Source: Clostridium saudiense | GTDB lineage: Bacteria > Bacillota > Clostridia > Clostridiales > Clostridiaceae | Assembly: GCF_000577815.1 (NCBI RefSeq) | Contig: NZ_CBYM010000001.1 | Location: 62,001-126,000, forward strand | Length of the DNA: 64,000 bases | Reading direction: 5' to 3' | Shown: positions 1 to 6,958 of the stretch, piece after piece | How positions within the stretch are numbered: position 1 is the stretch's first letter | How the letters are laid out: each line of letters opens with the position of its first letter | Notes under the pieces: generated by a model | Seen by the model: only the letters and a program-made list of their open reading frames with translations | The model's database searches: none | Told to the model about the DNA's origin: nothing | Program-made: the position numbers and the translations under genes

Positions 1-30
1 AAAGGTTATTCATGGAGTTTTAAAAGTTGA
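1..30 (+). CDS. C-terminal fragment of a NUMOD1-like (homing endonuclease-associated) protein
   Basis: The first frame reads KGYSWSFKS and then a TGA stop. The aromatic G-Y-x-W ending resembles the end of a NUMOD1 DNA-binding repeat, and the GIY-YIG gene at 6959 reaches a similar G-Y-R motif. The gene begins outside the window. If the TGA at 28-30 were read through, the frame would continue to a TAG at 55-57, directly against the terminator hairpin. Only nine residues are visible, so the family assignment is tentative. Confidence 0.35.
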   Translation, partial: KGYSWSFKS

Positions 31-55
31 TATAGAGGACAGATATGGCATACAT

Positions 56-86
56 AGAGGGGACTTTAATTAGTCCTCTTTTTTGT
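56..86 (+). terminator. Rho-independent terminator with TTAATT loop
   Basis: A GAGGGGACT / AGTCCTCT type stem with the hexaloop TTAATT is followed by six T residues. It ends the transcript of the gene that enters from the left. The same loop recurs at 4410 and, as TTAAAT, at 7667. Confidence 0.75.
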
Positions 87-126
87 TGTGTAGAAAAGTT
101 TTTTAAAAATAATTTAAACTTTTTTT

Positions 127-290
127 AAATGTCCCTACTAGAAATAATTTGTTAGGTGCCTATTAGTATATAGAAAGTTAACAGTACCAGACAATAATTA
201 AACTTTTTAAAAATAAATAAAAATATTTCAAAATGTCCCTACTAAAAATATCTTAATACATGACTATTAGTATATAGATGCTTAACAGTA
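127..290. repeat. Two copies of a 60-bp direct repeat, 104 bp apart
   Basis: Copy 1 is 127-186 and copy 2 is 231-290. Both begin AAATGTCCCTACTA, share CTATTAGTATATAGA near the middle and end TTAACAGTA. The intervening A/T-rich sequence also resembles itself (TTAAACTTTTT before each copy). No gene overlaps. Repeats of this kind occur at plasmid or phage replication and partition regions, but no function is shown. Confidence 0.6.
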
Positions 291-386
291 GTACAGTTGA
301 TTAAATAAGTTAAGTAATTAAGTTTTAACTTTTGGTTTTATCCTTTAGGTTAAAACTCCCTTTAGGGATTAAGTACTAGTAATTAA

Positions 387-425
387 CTAGACATAAATGT
401 CTAGTGGTCTAAACATAAATGTTTA
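387..425. repeat. Two adjacent palindromes sharing the core ACATAAATGT
   Basis: CTAGACATAAATGTCTAG (387-404) and TAAACATAAATGTTTA (410-425) are perfect 8-bp and 7-bp inverted repeats around AA. They lie in a dyad-rich stretch that also has CCCTTTAGGG (358-367). Two equally spaced palindromes with one core look like tandem operators or origin-proximal binding sites. As RNA each could also form a hairpin. Confidence 0.6.
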
Positions 426-806
426 TCCCCTAACAGTTAAATAATAAATGTTACAATATTAGTTATAATTACATTAATTAATTAATTAAATTAGTGGCAA
501 TATTATTAGTTATATTATCTATTATGTATTATATAACAATATATCTATTAAGTTAGAATAGTTATAAAGTTATTATTAATAGATATCCCTATAAGTATTC
601 TTGTATTTCTCTGTATATTTACTATTTATTAGTAAGTAGTTATGTAATATATGGGCAGTTTAAATTTAATAAATTCTCCTCTGGGGCAGATGTAAGGCAG
701 TGTTTTATATCTGTCCTATTTTTTTTATCACTGTTTTTGTTGTATCTGCCTTGAATGGTATTTGTTTTAGTTGGATGCTTTTTATCATCTGGATGTCTTT
801 TTATCC

Positions 807-869
807 CCATCCATTTTAGGAATTTTACCATCTATTTTAGGACATTTACCATCCAAAACAGGACAAAAA
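807..869. repeat. Three tandem 21-bp iteron-like repeats
   Basis: Units at 807-827, 828-848 and 849-869 start CCATCCATTTTAGG, CCATCTATTTTAGG and CCATCCAAAACAGG. The first two differ at three positions; the third is diverged. The 21-bp spacing is near two helical turns, typical of iterons bound by a plasmid or phage replication initiator. Read on the minus strand the repeats give DGKxPK-type peptides, but there is no ribosome binding site, so a DNA site is preferred over a coding repeat. Confidence 0.5.
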
Positions 870-1115
870 ACCAGTAGTTATATTACAGCTATATACAGTT
901 ATATATAGTTATATATAGATGCTTTTAATAAATTAAAAGATCCAGTAACAATATTTAATTTAAATAGTATATTAAGAATTAATACAAATATAGATAAGAT
1001 AGAATAAGTAAGTAGTTATTACAGTTAAGTAGTGGCATTATTATCAGTTTGTATATGTGTGTATTTATTTATGTAAAGTTATTTACAGTTAAATAAATTG
1101 ATATGATGACCTAAA

Positions 1116-1166
1116 ACAGGGGAGAGTCCTGTGATATGTACAAGGCTTAGATATATCTAATAAGTC
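1116..1166 (+). ncRNA. Candidate structured RNA motif, copy 1
   Basis: ACAGG/CCTGT forms a hairpin at 1116-1132. Downstream, after ACAA, GGCTTA (1144-1149) can pair with TAAGTC (1161-1166, one G-U pair). The ACAAGGCT...AGTC arrangement after a hairpin recurs at 2723-2793. No known RNA family is recognised. The strand is assigned from the similarity of the two copies and is not otherwise proven. Confidence 0.35.
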
Positions 1167-1243
1167 CCAAAAATGCAGTATATGTGCAACAGAATTAAAC
1201 AGGCTAGGGGAGTTGATGCATTAAAAAAGACTCCAGAAATAGA

Positions 1244-1264
1244 AAGAGACTTAATTAGACTCTC
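1244..1264 (-). terminator. Probable terminator of the serine recombinase gene
   Basis: GAGACT and AGACTC flank TAATT with one A-A mismatch, 34 bp beyond the recombinase stop. On the minus strand the stem is followed by T-rich sequence. The loop resembles those of the plus-strand terminators of the same element. Confidence 0.4.
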
Positions 1265-1297
1265 TCTCCTCTGGTACTATGTTTATCTCTGCTCCTA

Positions 1298-1933
1298 TTA
1301 ATTGTTTATTTGACTCTCTTTATATTCTTTAACATATCTGTAATAAGTAGCTTTAGACATATTTAATTTAGTCCATGCCTCTTTATTTGTTATAACTCCT
1401 GTTAATACTCCATTATATACAGTAATAAACTCCTCTGGAGTTGATGCAGTAGGTCTCCCCATCTCTCTCCCTGTCTTTTTAGATACCTTTTTACCATAAT
1501 CATTTACTGGCATTGCATCTATTCCCTCTCTTTGTCTGCTCTTGATATTCTTTAACTCTTGTTCTGCTAAGTTAGTATATAACTCAATTAAAAAGTTATT
1601 CATTAATTCTAATATCCATGTTTGACCCTCTGGGAACTCTTGTAATGTTGTTGGTAGGTCTAAAACTCTTAATATAACTCCTCTATCTTGTAACTCTCTA
1701 ATCTCTTTTAAAGTGTCTGTCTTTGTTCTACCTAATCTATCTAATGACTTAATATATAACTGGTCTCCATCTCTTAAAACCTTTTTTAACTCCATATATT
1801 GAGGTCTATTAAAGTTTTTTCCTGTAGATTTATCTATATAGGTATTCTCTGGAGATGCATACTCTCTTAATGCCTCCTCCTGTCTATCTGTATTTTGTCC
1901 CTTTGTACTAACTCTTATATAACTAAATATCAT
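1298..1933 (-). CDS. Small serine recombinase (resolvase/invertase family)
   Basis: A 211-residue site-specific recombinase that would cut and rejoin DNA through a serine phosphodiester link. The N-terminal catalytic domain (about residues 1-140) shows IFSYIRVSTKGQ with the nucleophilic Ser at residue 9, and the family motif SLDRLGRT with conserved Arg residues. The C-terminal part (MGRP..., then TNKEAWTKLNMSKATYYRYV) looks like the helix-turn-helix that binds half-sites. The ATG at 1933 is preferred because AGAGGAG lies just upstream; an upstream in-frame start has no such site. The length fits small resolvases/invertases, not large integrases. The region upstream (1954-2060) holds repeated GTCTC motifs, which may be its recombination or control sites. 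Whether it resolves multimers, inverts DNA or mobilises the element cannot be told. Confidence 0.92.
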   Translation of the reverse strand: MIFSYIRVSTKGQNTDRQEEALREYASPENTYIDKSTGKNFNRPQYMELKKVLRDGDQLYIKSLDRLGRTKTDTLKEIRELQDRGVILRVLDLPTTLQEFPEGQTWILELMNNFLIELYTNLAEQELKNIKSRQREGIDAMPVNDYGKKVSKKTGREMGRPTASTPEEFITVYNGVLTGVITNKEAWTKLNMSKATYYRYVKEYKESQINN

Positions 1934-1953
1934 TTTTAAACTCCTCTTATATT

Positions 1954-2060
1954 GTCTCAAAAACTCTTAATTAACTTATGAGTCTATTATAATAATACAG
2001 TCTCAAAAAGTCAACAAGTAAAATATAAGTCTCAATACTATATTTTATAGTCTCTAAATG
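1954..2060. repeat. Four GTCTC-type direct repeats upstream of the recombinase gene
   Basis: GTCTCAAAAACTC (1954), GTCTCAAAAAGTC (2000), GTCTCAATACT (2029) and GTCTCTAAATG (2050) all face the same way just upstream of the serine recombinase. Small serine resolvases commonly have their res subsites and autoregulatory operators in this position, so these are candidates for recombinase binding sites. Confidence 0.4.
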
Positions 2061-2604
2061 GCTTAAAACTGTAGTAAGTATATTAGTATCAATATGTATA
2101 CTTTTTAAGACTCTATATAAATTCTGTATTAGAGGCAGTATCTATATAGTTATGTCTGTAATATCCCTATACAGAAACATAGTAGATAATGTGTCTATAA
2201 AGTATCTGTATATAGTGTAATATATATCTGTTTTTAATATCTGTAATGTGGTGGTATTATAGACACTATTTTTAATATCCACCTATCTAGATAATAGTTA
2301 CAATATTTAAAAACATCCCCCCATATTTTTTAATAGCCCCCTATATTTTAAAGGAGTCCTTATATATTTAAATACTCCCATATACTAAAACAGTCCTATT
2401 AAGTCTCTATGTAGTCTTATAAAGAGTTTTTAAGATGTAGTATTTACTGGATCACTAATTAATTAAAGACTGCTCTATATTAATATATGAGGGTATATAT
2501 AACAGTATTAGGATGTAACTATATAGATAATATATTGAGGTAGTTATAAGTCTGTAAAAGGCTCTGTATTTAGTTTGTTTTAAAGAGGTCTACTATATCA
2601 AAGA

Positions 2605-2640
2605 GGGGAGAGAGGGCATCTCCCAGAGGCTCACAGATGC
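2605..2640 (+). ncRNA. Two mutually exclusive hairpins
   Basis: GGGAGA (2606-2611) can pair with TCTCCC (2619-2624), or GCATCT (2616-2621) with AGATGC (2635-2640). The TCT at 2619-2621 is used by both, so only one stem can form at a time. This stretch is unusually GC-rich for the element. Switch-like behaviour is an inference. Confidence 0.3.
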
Positions 2641-2722
2641 AATATTAACAATAAAATTAAAATAAAACTAATTTAATAACATAATTTATATAAATAGTTT
2701 TAGATATTGTTTTAACAGTAAT

Positions 2723-2793
2723 GACTAGGTATAGGGGGGAAAGGGGTCTCCATATCATGGGACAAGGCTATTGAACATAGTCATAACCTAGTT
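2723..2793 (+). ncRNA. Candidate structured RNA motif, copy 2 (three-stem junction)
   Basis: P1 pairs ACTAGGT (2724-2730) with ACCTAGT (2786-2792). P2 is GTC-T-CCAT/ATGGGAC with an ATC loop (2746-2763, one bulged T). P3 pairs GGCTAT (2766-2771) with ATAGTC (2777-2782) around TGAAC. ACAA links P2 to P3, as in the 1116 copy. The three stems close on each other without overlap. I do not recognise the family. Confidence 0.45.
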
Positions 2794-3450
2794 GATACCC
2801 TACTTTTAAAGGGCAGATTAAAGCAGTATATGACCAGTACAAGAGCAGATTAATAACAGTGATGCAGATTAAGTTATATTATAAACTAACAATAACTGAA
2901 TCTATAAAAACATCTATAAAAATATATCTTTGTTACAGAATTTAATACCTAAGTAACAGTATATATATATATATCTGTATTATATAAATAGTTACTATAT
3001 GTTATCAAAAGTAAAACAGTAATATATATGTCCCTTATATATCCCATTTCAGAGATTACTGGAGAGGGCATATTAAAAGTGCCATAAAAATATATAAAAA
3101 ATTTTTTAATAGTCTAGATAAAAATACATAAAATTTAAGTAATTTAATTGTCATTTTCTCTGTATAGCTAACTATAATAGTGTAGCAGTATAGGAGTATA
3201 ACTATATTGCTATATATTGCTATAGTCATTTTCTACTATCTAATTTACTTTAAATATTATGTTTAGATTGCTTATATTTATGTTTAGGATAGGGGCATAT
3301 AGTTTATACTGTGTGCCTCTTAATTTTACATTTCACCTACAAACATAACTACCATTCTAAATATATTTTTTTACTTAAAATATACCTTAAATATAGGTAT
3401 GAGTAATTTAAACATAGTATTTAATAATAATACAAAGGAGGGGGAGAAGT

Positions 3451-3690
3451 ATGGGAACATATCAAAGACTTATGATAAAAAGAGAGTTAAGAGATGCAAT
3501 TAACAGATTAGATGTTAAAGATAGCATTTATCTGGCTACTCTATTAGGACTTAATAAAAATAAAATATGTGTTATGTCTGGAGTAGATGCATCTAATTTT
3601 TATAAGTATTTAAAAACTAATAAAGGTTTGAGCAGTACTAAGCAGATGTTAATTTTAAGAACTATAGAGGAGGTATTATTACAATGTTAA
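3451..3690 (+). CDS. Small phage-type helix-turn-helix protein (hypothetical)
   Basis: A 79-residue basic protein. Residues about 40-75 (KNKICVMSGVDASNFYKYLK and what follows) look like a degenerate Cro/C1-type helix-turn-helix, with the recognition helix around DASNFYKYLK. A strong site (AAGGAGGGGGAG) precedes the ATG. It is the first gene of the element's plus-strand set and overlaps the next gene by 7 bp, so the two are probably co-translated. It may be a small regulator of the element. The fold assignment rests on pattern alone. Confidence 0.6.
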   Translation: MGTYQRLMIKRELRDAINRLDVKDSIYLATLLGLNKNKICVMSGVDASNFYKYLKTNKGLSSTKQMLILRTIEEVLLQC

Positions 3691-3995
3691 GTTATAATAA
3701 AGAAGTAATAAAGGCTCTTTATAATGCAAATGCTACAAGGACATTAACTCTAATAGTGTTAGATATAAAACAAGGTAGTAATATTAGTAAATCAGAAAAA
3801 AATGTAATATTAGAAGATATACAAAAATTAAAAATGTCTAATAAATGGATGTATGAGAAAGAGGAGCAATTATTAACAGAGTATCAAGAGAATATTAAAA
3901 AGAAAAAATCTATAAATATGTTAACTCCCAGAGATAAAGATTTATACAATTTAAAAAGATTAGAAAAGTTAAAGGAGTATGATTTTACATTATAA
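3684..3995 (+). CDS. Hypothetical element protein, 103 residues
   Basis: Starts inside the end of the previous gene, with AGGAGG in the coding end of that gene as its ribosome binding site. The protein is highly charged, rich in Lys and Glu, and predicted mainly helical; the C-terminal half is Lys-rich (NIKKKKS). No membrane segment or known motif is seen. Coupling to the helix-turn-helix gene suggests a joint role, which cannot be named. Confidence 0.6.
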   Translation: MLSYNKEVIKALYNANATRTLTLIVLDIKQGSNISKSEKNVILEDIQKLKMSNKWMYEKEEQLLTEYQENIKKKKSINMLTPRDKDLYNLKRLEKLKEYDFTL

Positions 3996-4071
3996 AGTTT
4001 TGTAGAATTATAGTCTTTTTATTTTGGATAAATAAAAGATAAGCAAGAGATAAATAAAGGAGGTGTATGTT

Positions 4072-4404
4072 ATGAATGAGAAGAAAAAAAGAGCCTTAGA
4101 GGGTATTATTAAAGGTGAGTCTATTACATCAATAGCTAAAGAAATTGGAGTAAATAGGTCAACTATTTATCATTGGTTAAATAATGATCCAGATTTTATT
4201 GCAACTAAAGAAGAGTTAGAAAATAAACTTGTAGATGAGTTATACACTATCTCAATGTTGGAGGTAAAGGATGCATTATTAAATTCTAGTAATGATTATT
4301 ACAAGTTGCAGATTTTCCAGAGCCTAGCAAAGATTAAACATAGTGATAAAATAGAAATAACTAATAAAGTAATGTCTTTAGATGACTTGTTACAAGAACT
4401 ATAA
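4072..4404 (+). CDS. phBC6A51-like helix-turn-helix protein (terminase small subunit-like)
   Basis: A 110-residue protein beginning NEKKKRALEGIIKGESITSI. The segment SITSIAKEIGVNRSTIYHWL (about residues 18-37) is a clear helix-turn-helix of the kind found in phage phBC6A51-type proteins and in many terminase small subunits. The C-terminal part is helical and could oligomerise. The ATG at 4072 is chosen because AAAGGAGGTG ends six bases before it; the GTG at 4063 overlaps that site. No terminase large subunit is visible in the window, so a role in packaging is not shown and a regulator is equally possible. Confidence 0.7.
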   Translation: MNEKKKRALEGIIKGESITSIAKEIGVNRSTIYHWLNNDPDFIATKEELENKLVDELYTISMLEVKDALLNSSNDYYKLQIFQSLAKIKHSDKIEITNKVMSLDDLLQEL

Positions 4405-4409
4405 ACAGG

Positions 4410-4435
4410 GAGCAGTTTAATTACTGCTCTTATTA
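4410..4435 (+). terminator. Terminator with TTAATT loop
   Basis: GAGCAGT/ACTGCTC is a perfect 7-bp stem closed by TTAATT, six bases after the stop codon of the helix-turn-helix gene, followed by TTATTATTTTA. Confidence 0.7.
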
Positions 4436-4477
4436 TTTTATAAATATAAATATGTAAATACAAAGGAGATAATAAAA

Positions 4478-5101
4478 ATGGCTAAAATAAAAAATACTCA
4501 GTTAGATAAATTAAAAAAATCAATTACAGAGGTTAATACCCAACTGGAAAACTACTACAAAGAGAGAGACTATATTACTGCAGATATTCAAGCAATAGAA
4601 AAGGATATACAGGATAATAATAAATTAATACTGGACTTTTCATCTGCTAATATTCCTATGGATGTTCAAAAATATATGACTTGTAAACATACAATAGTTT
4701 TATTAGAAGAACAAAAAGGGATTAAAACAAAGGCATTAACTGAGTTAGATAATGATTTTAAAGGGTTAGAGGATGTTTTAGTATATAATGTATTTAATAC
4801 TCATAAAGATAATGTAGTAAATGAGTATAAAGAGAATAGATATAATATTATTAATGAGATGTTTACTAAAATGATGGAAGTTGTGGCATTATCAGAGCAG
4901 TTAAATGATGAATCTAAAAAGTACTATCAAACTTTACAAATGAGTGGTCATCCAAATGCTCATAATTATAGATTTGATGTATCTTTAGGAATGTTTAGTA
5001 ATAGATTTATATTTGATGGGTTTGGTGTAAAATATACTCAATATATTACCTCTAAGGTACAAGAATTTGAGGAAGTATATTATAATAATTTAGAAAAATA
5101 A
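4478..5101 (+). CDS. Coiled-coil protein of unknown function
   Basis: A 207-residue protein with a good AAAGGAG site. Residues about 5-105 are strongly helical with heptad-like spacing (LDKLKKSITEVNTQLENYYK), suggesting a coiled coil. The C-terminal half contains short aromatic segments (HNYRFDVSLGMFSNRFIFDG). It has no signal peptide or membrane segment. It stands alone between two terminators, so it is a single-gene unit. No family is recognised; phage scaffold-like or DNA-associated roles would be guesses. Confidence 0.65.
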   Translation: MAKIKNTQLDKLKKSITEVNTQLENYYKERDYITADIQAIEKDIQDNNKLILDFSSANIPMDVQKYMTCKHTIVLLEEQKGIKTKALTELDNDFKGLEDVLVYNVFNTHKDNVVNEYKENRYNIINEMFTKMMEVVALSEQLNDESKKYYQTLQMSGHPNAHNYRFDVSLGMFSNRFIFDGFGVKYTQYITSKVQEFEEVYYNNLEK

Positions 5102-5113
5102 CATAGTAATATA

Positions 5114-5157
5114 AAGAGGGAGTCTGTATCTATAATTGATATAGGCTCTCTTTTTTG
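5114..5157 (+). terminator. Terminator after the coiled-coil gene
   Basis: AGAGGGAG...CTCTCT forms the outer stem and CTATAATTGATATAG extends the hairpin, followed by six T. It lies 12 bases after the stop. Confidence 0.6.
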
Positions 5158-5289
5158 TTTTATTTATAATTAGAGCAGTAACAACTAAATTAAATCTCTG
5201 TATCTCTTTTTGTAACAAGGATTAAGTAGTGTCAGAGAGCAAACATCTGCAGTTAATAATGATAAAGATAAATTAGAGGAGAGATTAAG

Positions 5290-6066
5290 ATGACAAAAGA
5301 AGTCAAAAACACAGTAGAGGTATTAGAAAGCAGAGAGTTATTAGGAGTAGATTTTAAAATATATGGTACTACAGATGAGCCATTATTTTTAGCTAATGAT
5401 GTAAAGGAATGGATAGGACATAGTAATGTGTCTGTAATGATAAGAAATGTGGATGAGGATGAAAAGGTGTTAAACAATGTTTATACCCTTGGAGGAAATC
5501 AAGAAATGTTATTTCTAACTGAAAATGGACTATATGAGGTTTTAATGTTGAGTAGAAAGCCTATAGCAAAACAATTTAAAACAGAGGTAAAGAAAATACT
5601 TAAACAAATTAGATTAACAGGAGGATATATACCAGTTAAGACAGAGGAGTCAGATGAGGACTTAATGGCTAGAGCCTTTATAGTAGCACAGAATACAATA
5701 GCTAAAAAGGATGCATTATTAAAGGAACAGGAGAAAAAGTTGCTGAAGAGTAAAGAGACCATTGATAACTTAGAGAATACTAATAAGTATCTAGTAGCAG
5801 AGGCATTATCTAAGACAGATATACAAAAGATTAAGATGTTAATAAGTGCATTGGGTACTCATATAGATGGAGCATATGGACATGCACAGGCTTATAATAC
5901 TTTTTATACTGCTATGAGTGATAAGTATGGTATGAGGTTTAAGGCTAGAAAAGGTATTTTTGAGAACAAGTTTAAAACAGAGAAAGAGGTAGCATTATCT
6001 TTAAAGACAATAATATCTATATGTAGCAATAGAGGGATTAATGTAAACAAGATATTAAATAGATAA
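5290..6066 (+). CDS. BRO-N domain phage antirepressor-like protein
   Basis: A 258-residue protein. The BRO-N domain spans roughly residues 12-115: FKIYGTTDEPLFLANDVKEW, then a loop and the typical end LTENGLYEVLMLSRKPIAKQ followed by FKxEVKKILKQIRLTGGY. The remaining C-terminal half is a coiled coil (about 130-175) and a Lys-rich segment (YGMRFKARKGIF) not recognised. BRO-N proteins bind DNA and in phages often act as antirepressors. A second BRO-N gene follows 27 bp downstream and they are probably co-transcribed. The ribosome site GAGGAGAG precedes the ATG. The 41-bp repeat lies in its promoter region. Confidence 0.85.
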   Translation: MTKEVKNTVEVLESRELLGVDFKIYGTTDEPLFLANDVKEWIGHSNVSVMIRNVDEDEKVLNNVYTLGGNQEMLFLTENGLYEVLMLSRKPIAKQFKTEVKKILKQIRLTGGYIPVKTEESDEDLMARAFIVAQNTIAKKDALLKEQEKKLLKSKETIDNLENTNKYLVAEALSKTDIQKIKMLISALGTHIDGAYGHAQAYNTFYTAMSDKYGMRFKARKGIFENKFKTEKEVALSLKTIISICSNRGINVNKILNR

Positions 6067-6093
6067 TACAAACAGATTATAGGAGAGATTATT

Positions 6094-6558
6094 ATGACAG
6101 ATAAATTAAGAATAGTGGGGACTAGAACAATAGATGATGTAGAATTTTATATGTATGGCTCTATAGATGAGCCTCTCTACCTTGCCTCAGATGTAGCCAG
6201 AGCATTAGATTATAATATTAATAAAACTAATGGTAAAGTAGATGTAAATAAGCTAATAACTATTGTAGATGAGTCTGAGAGGATAAAGAGAACAGGAATA
6301 AAGGAGACAGGGAGAACTGTTACTGGATGGTTTTTAACTGAGGATGGTTTTTATGAGTGCTTATTTAGAAGTAGGAAACCAGTAGCATTATCCTTAAAAA
6401 GAGCAGTTAAACAAATACTTAGACAGATAAGATTAACAGGTGGATTTATTCCAACTATATCAGATGATACAGATACAGACATAATGGAAAGAGCATTAAT
6501 AATAGCTAAGAAAACTATAGAGAAAAAGAGTATATTAAATAATGTTTTATTAGAGTAA
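6094..6558 (+). CDS. Second BRO-N domain protein, short
   Basis: A 154-residue paralogue of the preceding gene. It retains the complete BRO-N domain (FYMYGSIDEPLYLASDVARA; FLTEDGFYECLFRSRKPVAL; RAVKQILRQIRLTGGFIP) but stops about 15 residues after the start of the helical linker, so it lacks the C-terminal domain of the first copy. It may have been truncated, or it may act as a DNA-binding-only competitor of the longer protein. It is preceded by ATAGGAGAG and ends next to a terminator hairpin. Confidence 0.82.
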   Translation: MTDKLRIVGTRTIDDVEFYMYGSIDEPLYLASDVARALDYNINKTNGKVDVNKLITIVDESERIKRTGIKETGRTVTGWFLTEDGFYECLFRSRKPVALSLKRAVKQILRQIRLTGGFIPTISDDTDTDIMERALIIAKKTIEKKSILNNVLLE

Positions 6559-6594
6559 CAGAGAGAGGTGATAAAAGGTCATCTCTCTTTTTTA
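6556..6594 (+). terminator. Terminator after the BRO-N pair
   Basis: AGAGAGGTGA and TCATCTCTCT pair (one G-U) around TAAAAGG, followed by six T and an A/T-rich run. It overlaps the annotated beginning of the next open frame, which makes the start of that frame doubtful. Confidence 0.65.
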
Positions 6595-6837
6595 TTTAAT
6601 GTTAATAAGCTAATAAATAATAATATAGGGAGATTTGGAGTTAATGACTTGATAGATTTAAAAAAATGTTATTCTCCAGAAGAATTACAATTAATCAACT
6701 TAGACCTCACTAGTATGCAGATATCAAAAGTAACTGATTGGGATTTACAAACTAGAATAACTAGTAAAGGAATAGACTATATTAGAAAGAATTATAAAAA
6801 CTATGTAGAGAAGAATAAGAAAACTAAAAAGAAGTAA
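6568..6837 (+). CDS. Small winged-helix-like protein, start uncertain
   Basis: The open frame allows 89 residues from a GTG inside the terminator hairpin, but a start at the TTG near 6652, preceded by GGAG, would give a more credible protein beginning near DLKKCYSPEELQ. The C-terminal part, LQTRITSKGIDYIRKN, resembles the end of YjcQ-like or other winged-helix proteins in which a beta-wing precedes the last helix. The tail is Lys-rich. It is followed by its own terminator. Function unknown; a small phage DNA-binding protein is likely. Confidence 0.45.
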   Translation: MIKGHLSFLFNVNKLINNNIGRFGVNDLIDLKKCYSPEELQLINLDLTSMQISKVTDWDLQTRITSKGIDYIRKNYKNYVEKNKKTKKK

Positions 6838-6844
6838 ACAGTAA

Positions 6845-6872
6845 CAGAGAGTCAGTAATGGCTCTCTTTTTT
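6845..6872 (+). terminator. Terminator
   Basis: AGAGAG...CTCTCT stem directly after the stop codon at 6837, followed by eight T. Confidence 0.65.
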
Positions 6873-6958
6873 TTGTCCTTTTTTATTTAATTTTAGTAAC
6901 AAGTAAATTAAATCTCTGTATCTCTTTTTGAAACACAGATTTTAAGGAGTAGATACAG

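Larger units (their letters stand above)
1934..3450. other. 1.5-kb gene-free region of the element
   Basis: No plausible gene with a ribosome binding site is seen on either strand. It contains the GTCTC repeats (1954-2060), runs of TA repeats (about 2960-2976), two overlapping hairpins (2605-2640) and a three-stem structured motif (2723-2793). C-rich patches such as CCCCCC at 2317-2322 break up the A/T-rich background. The organisation suggests cis-acting replication, packaging or RNA functions, not decayed genes. Confidence 0.5.
5177..6935. repeat. 41-bp direct repeat upstream of two genes (5177-5217 and 6895-6935)
   Basis: The two copies differ at only two positions. Both contain TAAATTAAATCTCTGTATCT followed by CTTTTTG, and each sits just upstream of a gene: the first BRO-N gene (5290) and the GIY-YIG gene (6959). 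Each copy lies after a terminator. A shared promoter/operator or a duplicated insertion boundary would both explain the arrangement. Confidence 0.65.

Noticed and set aside
640-831. 63-codon minus-strand frame in the element
   Set aside because: It has no ribosome binding site, begins directly after a stop codon and lies over the 21-bp repeats; composition looks non-coding.
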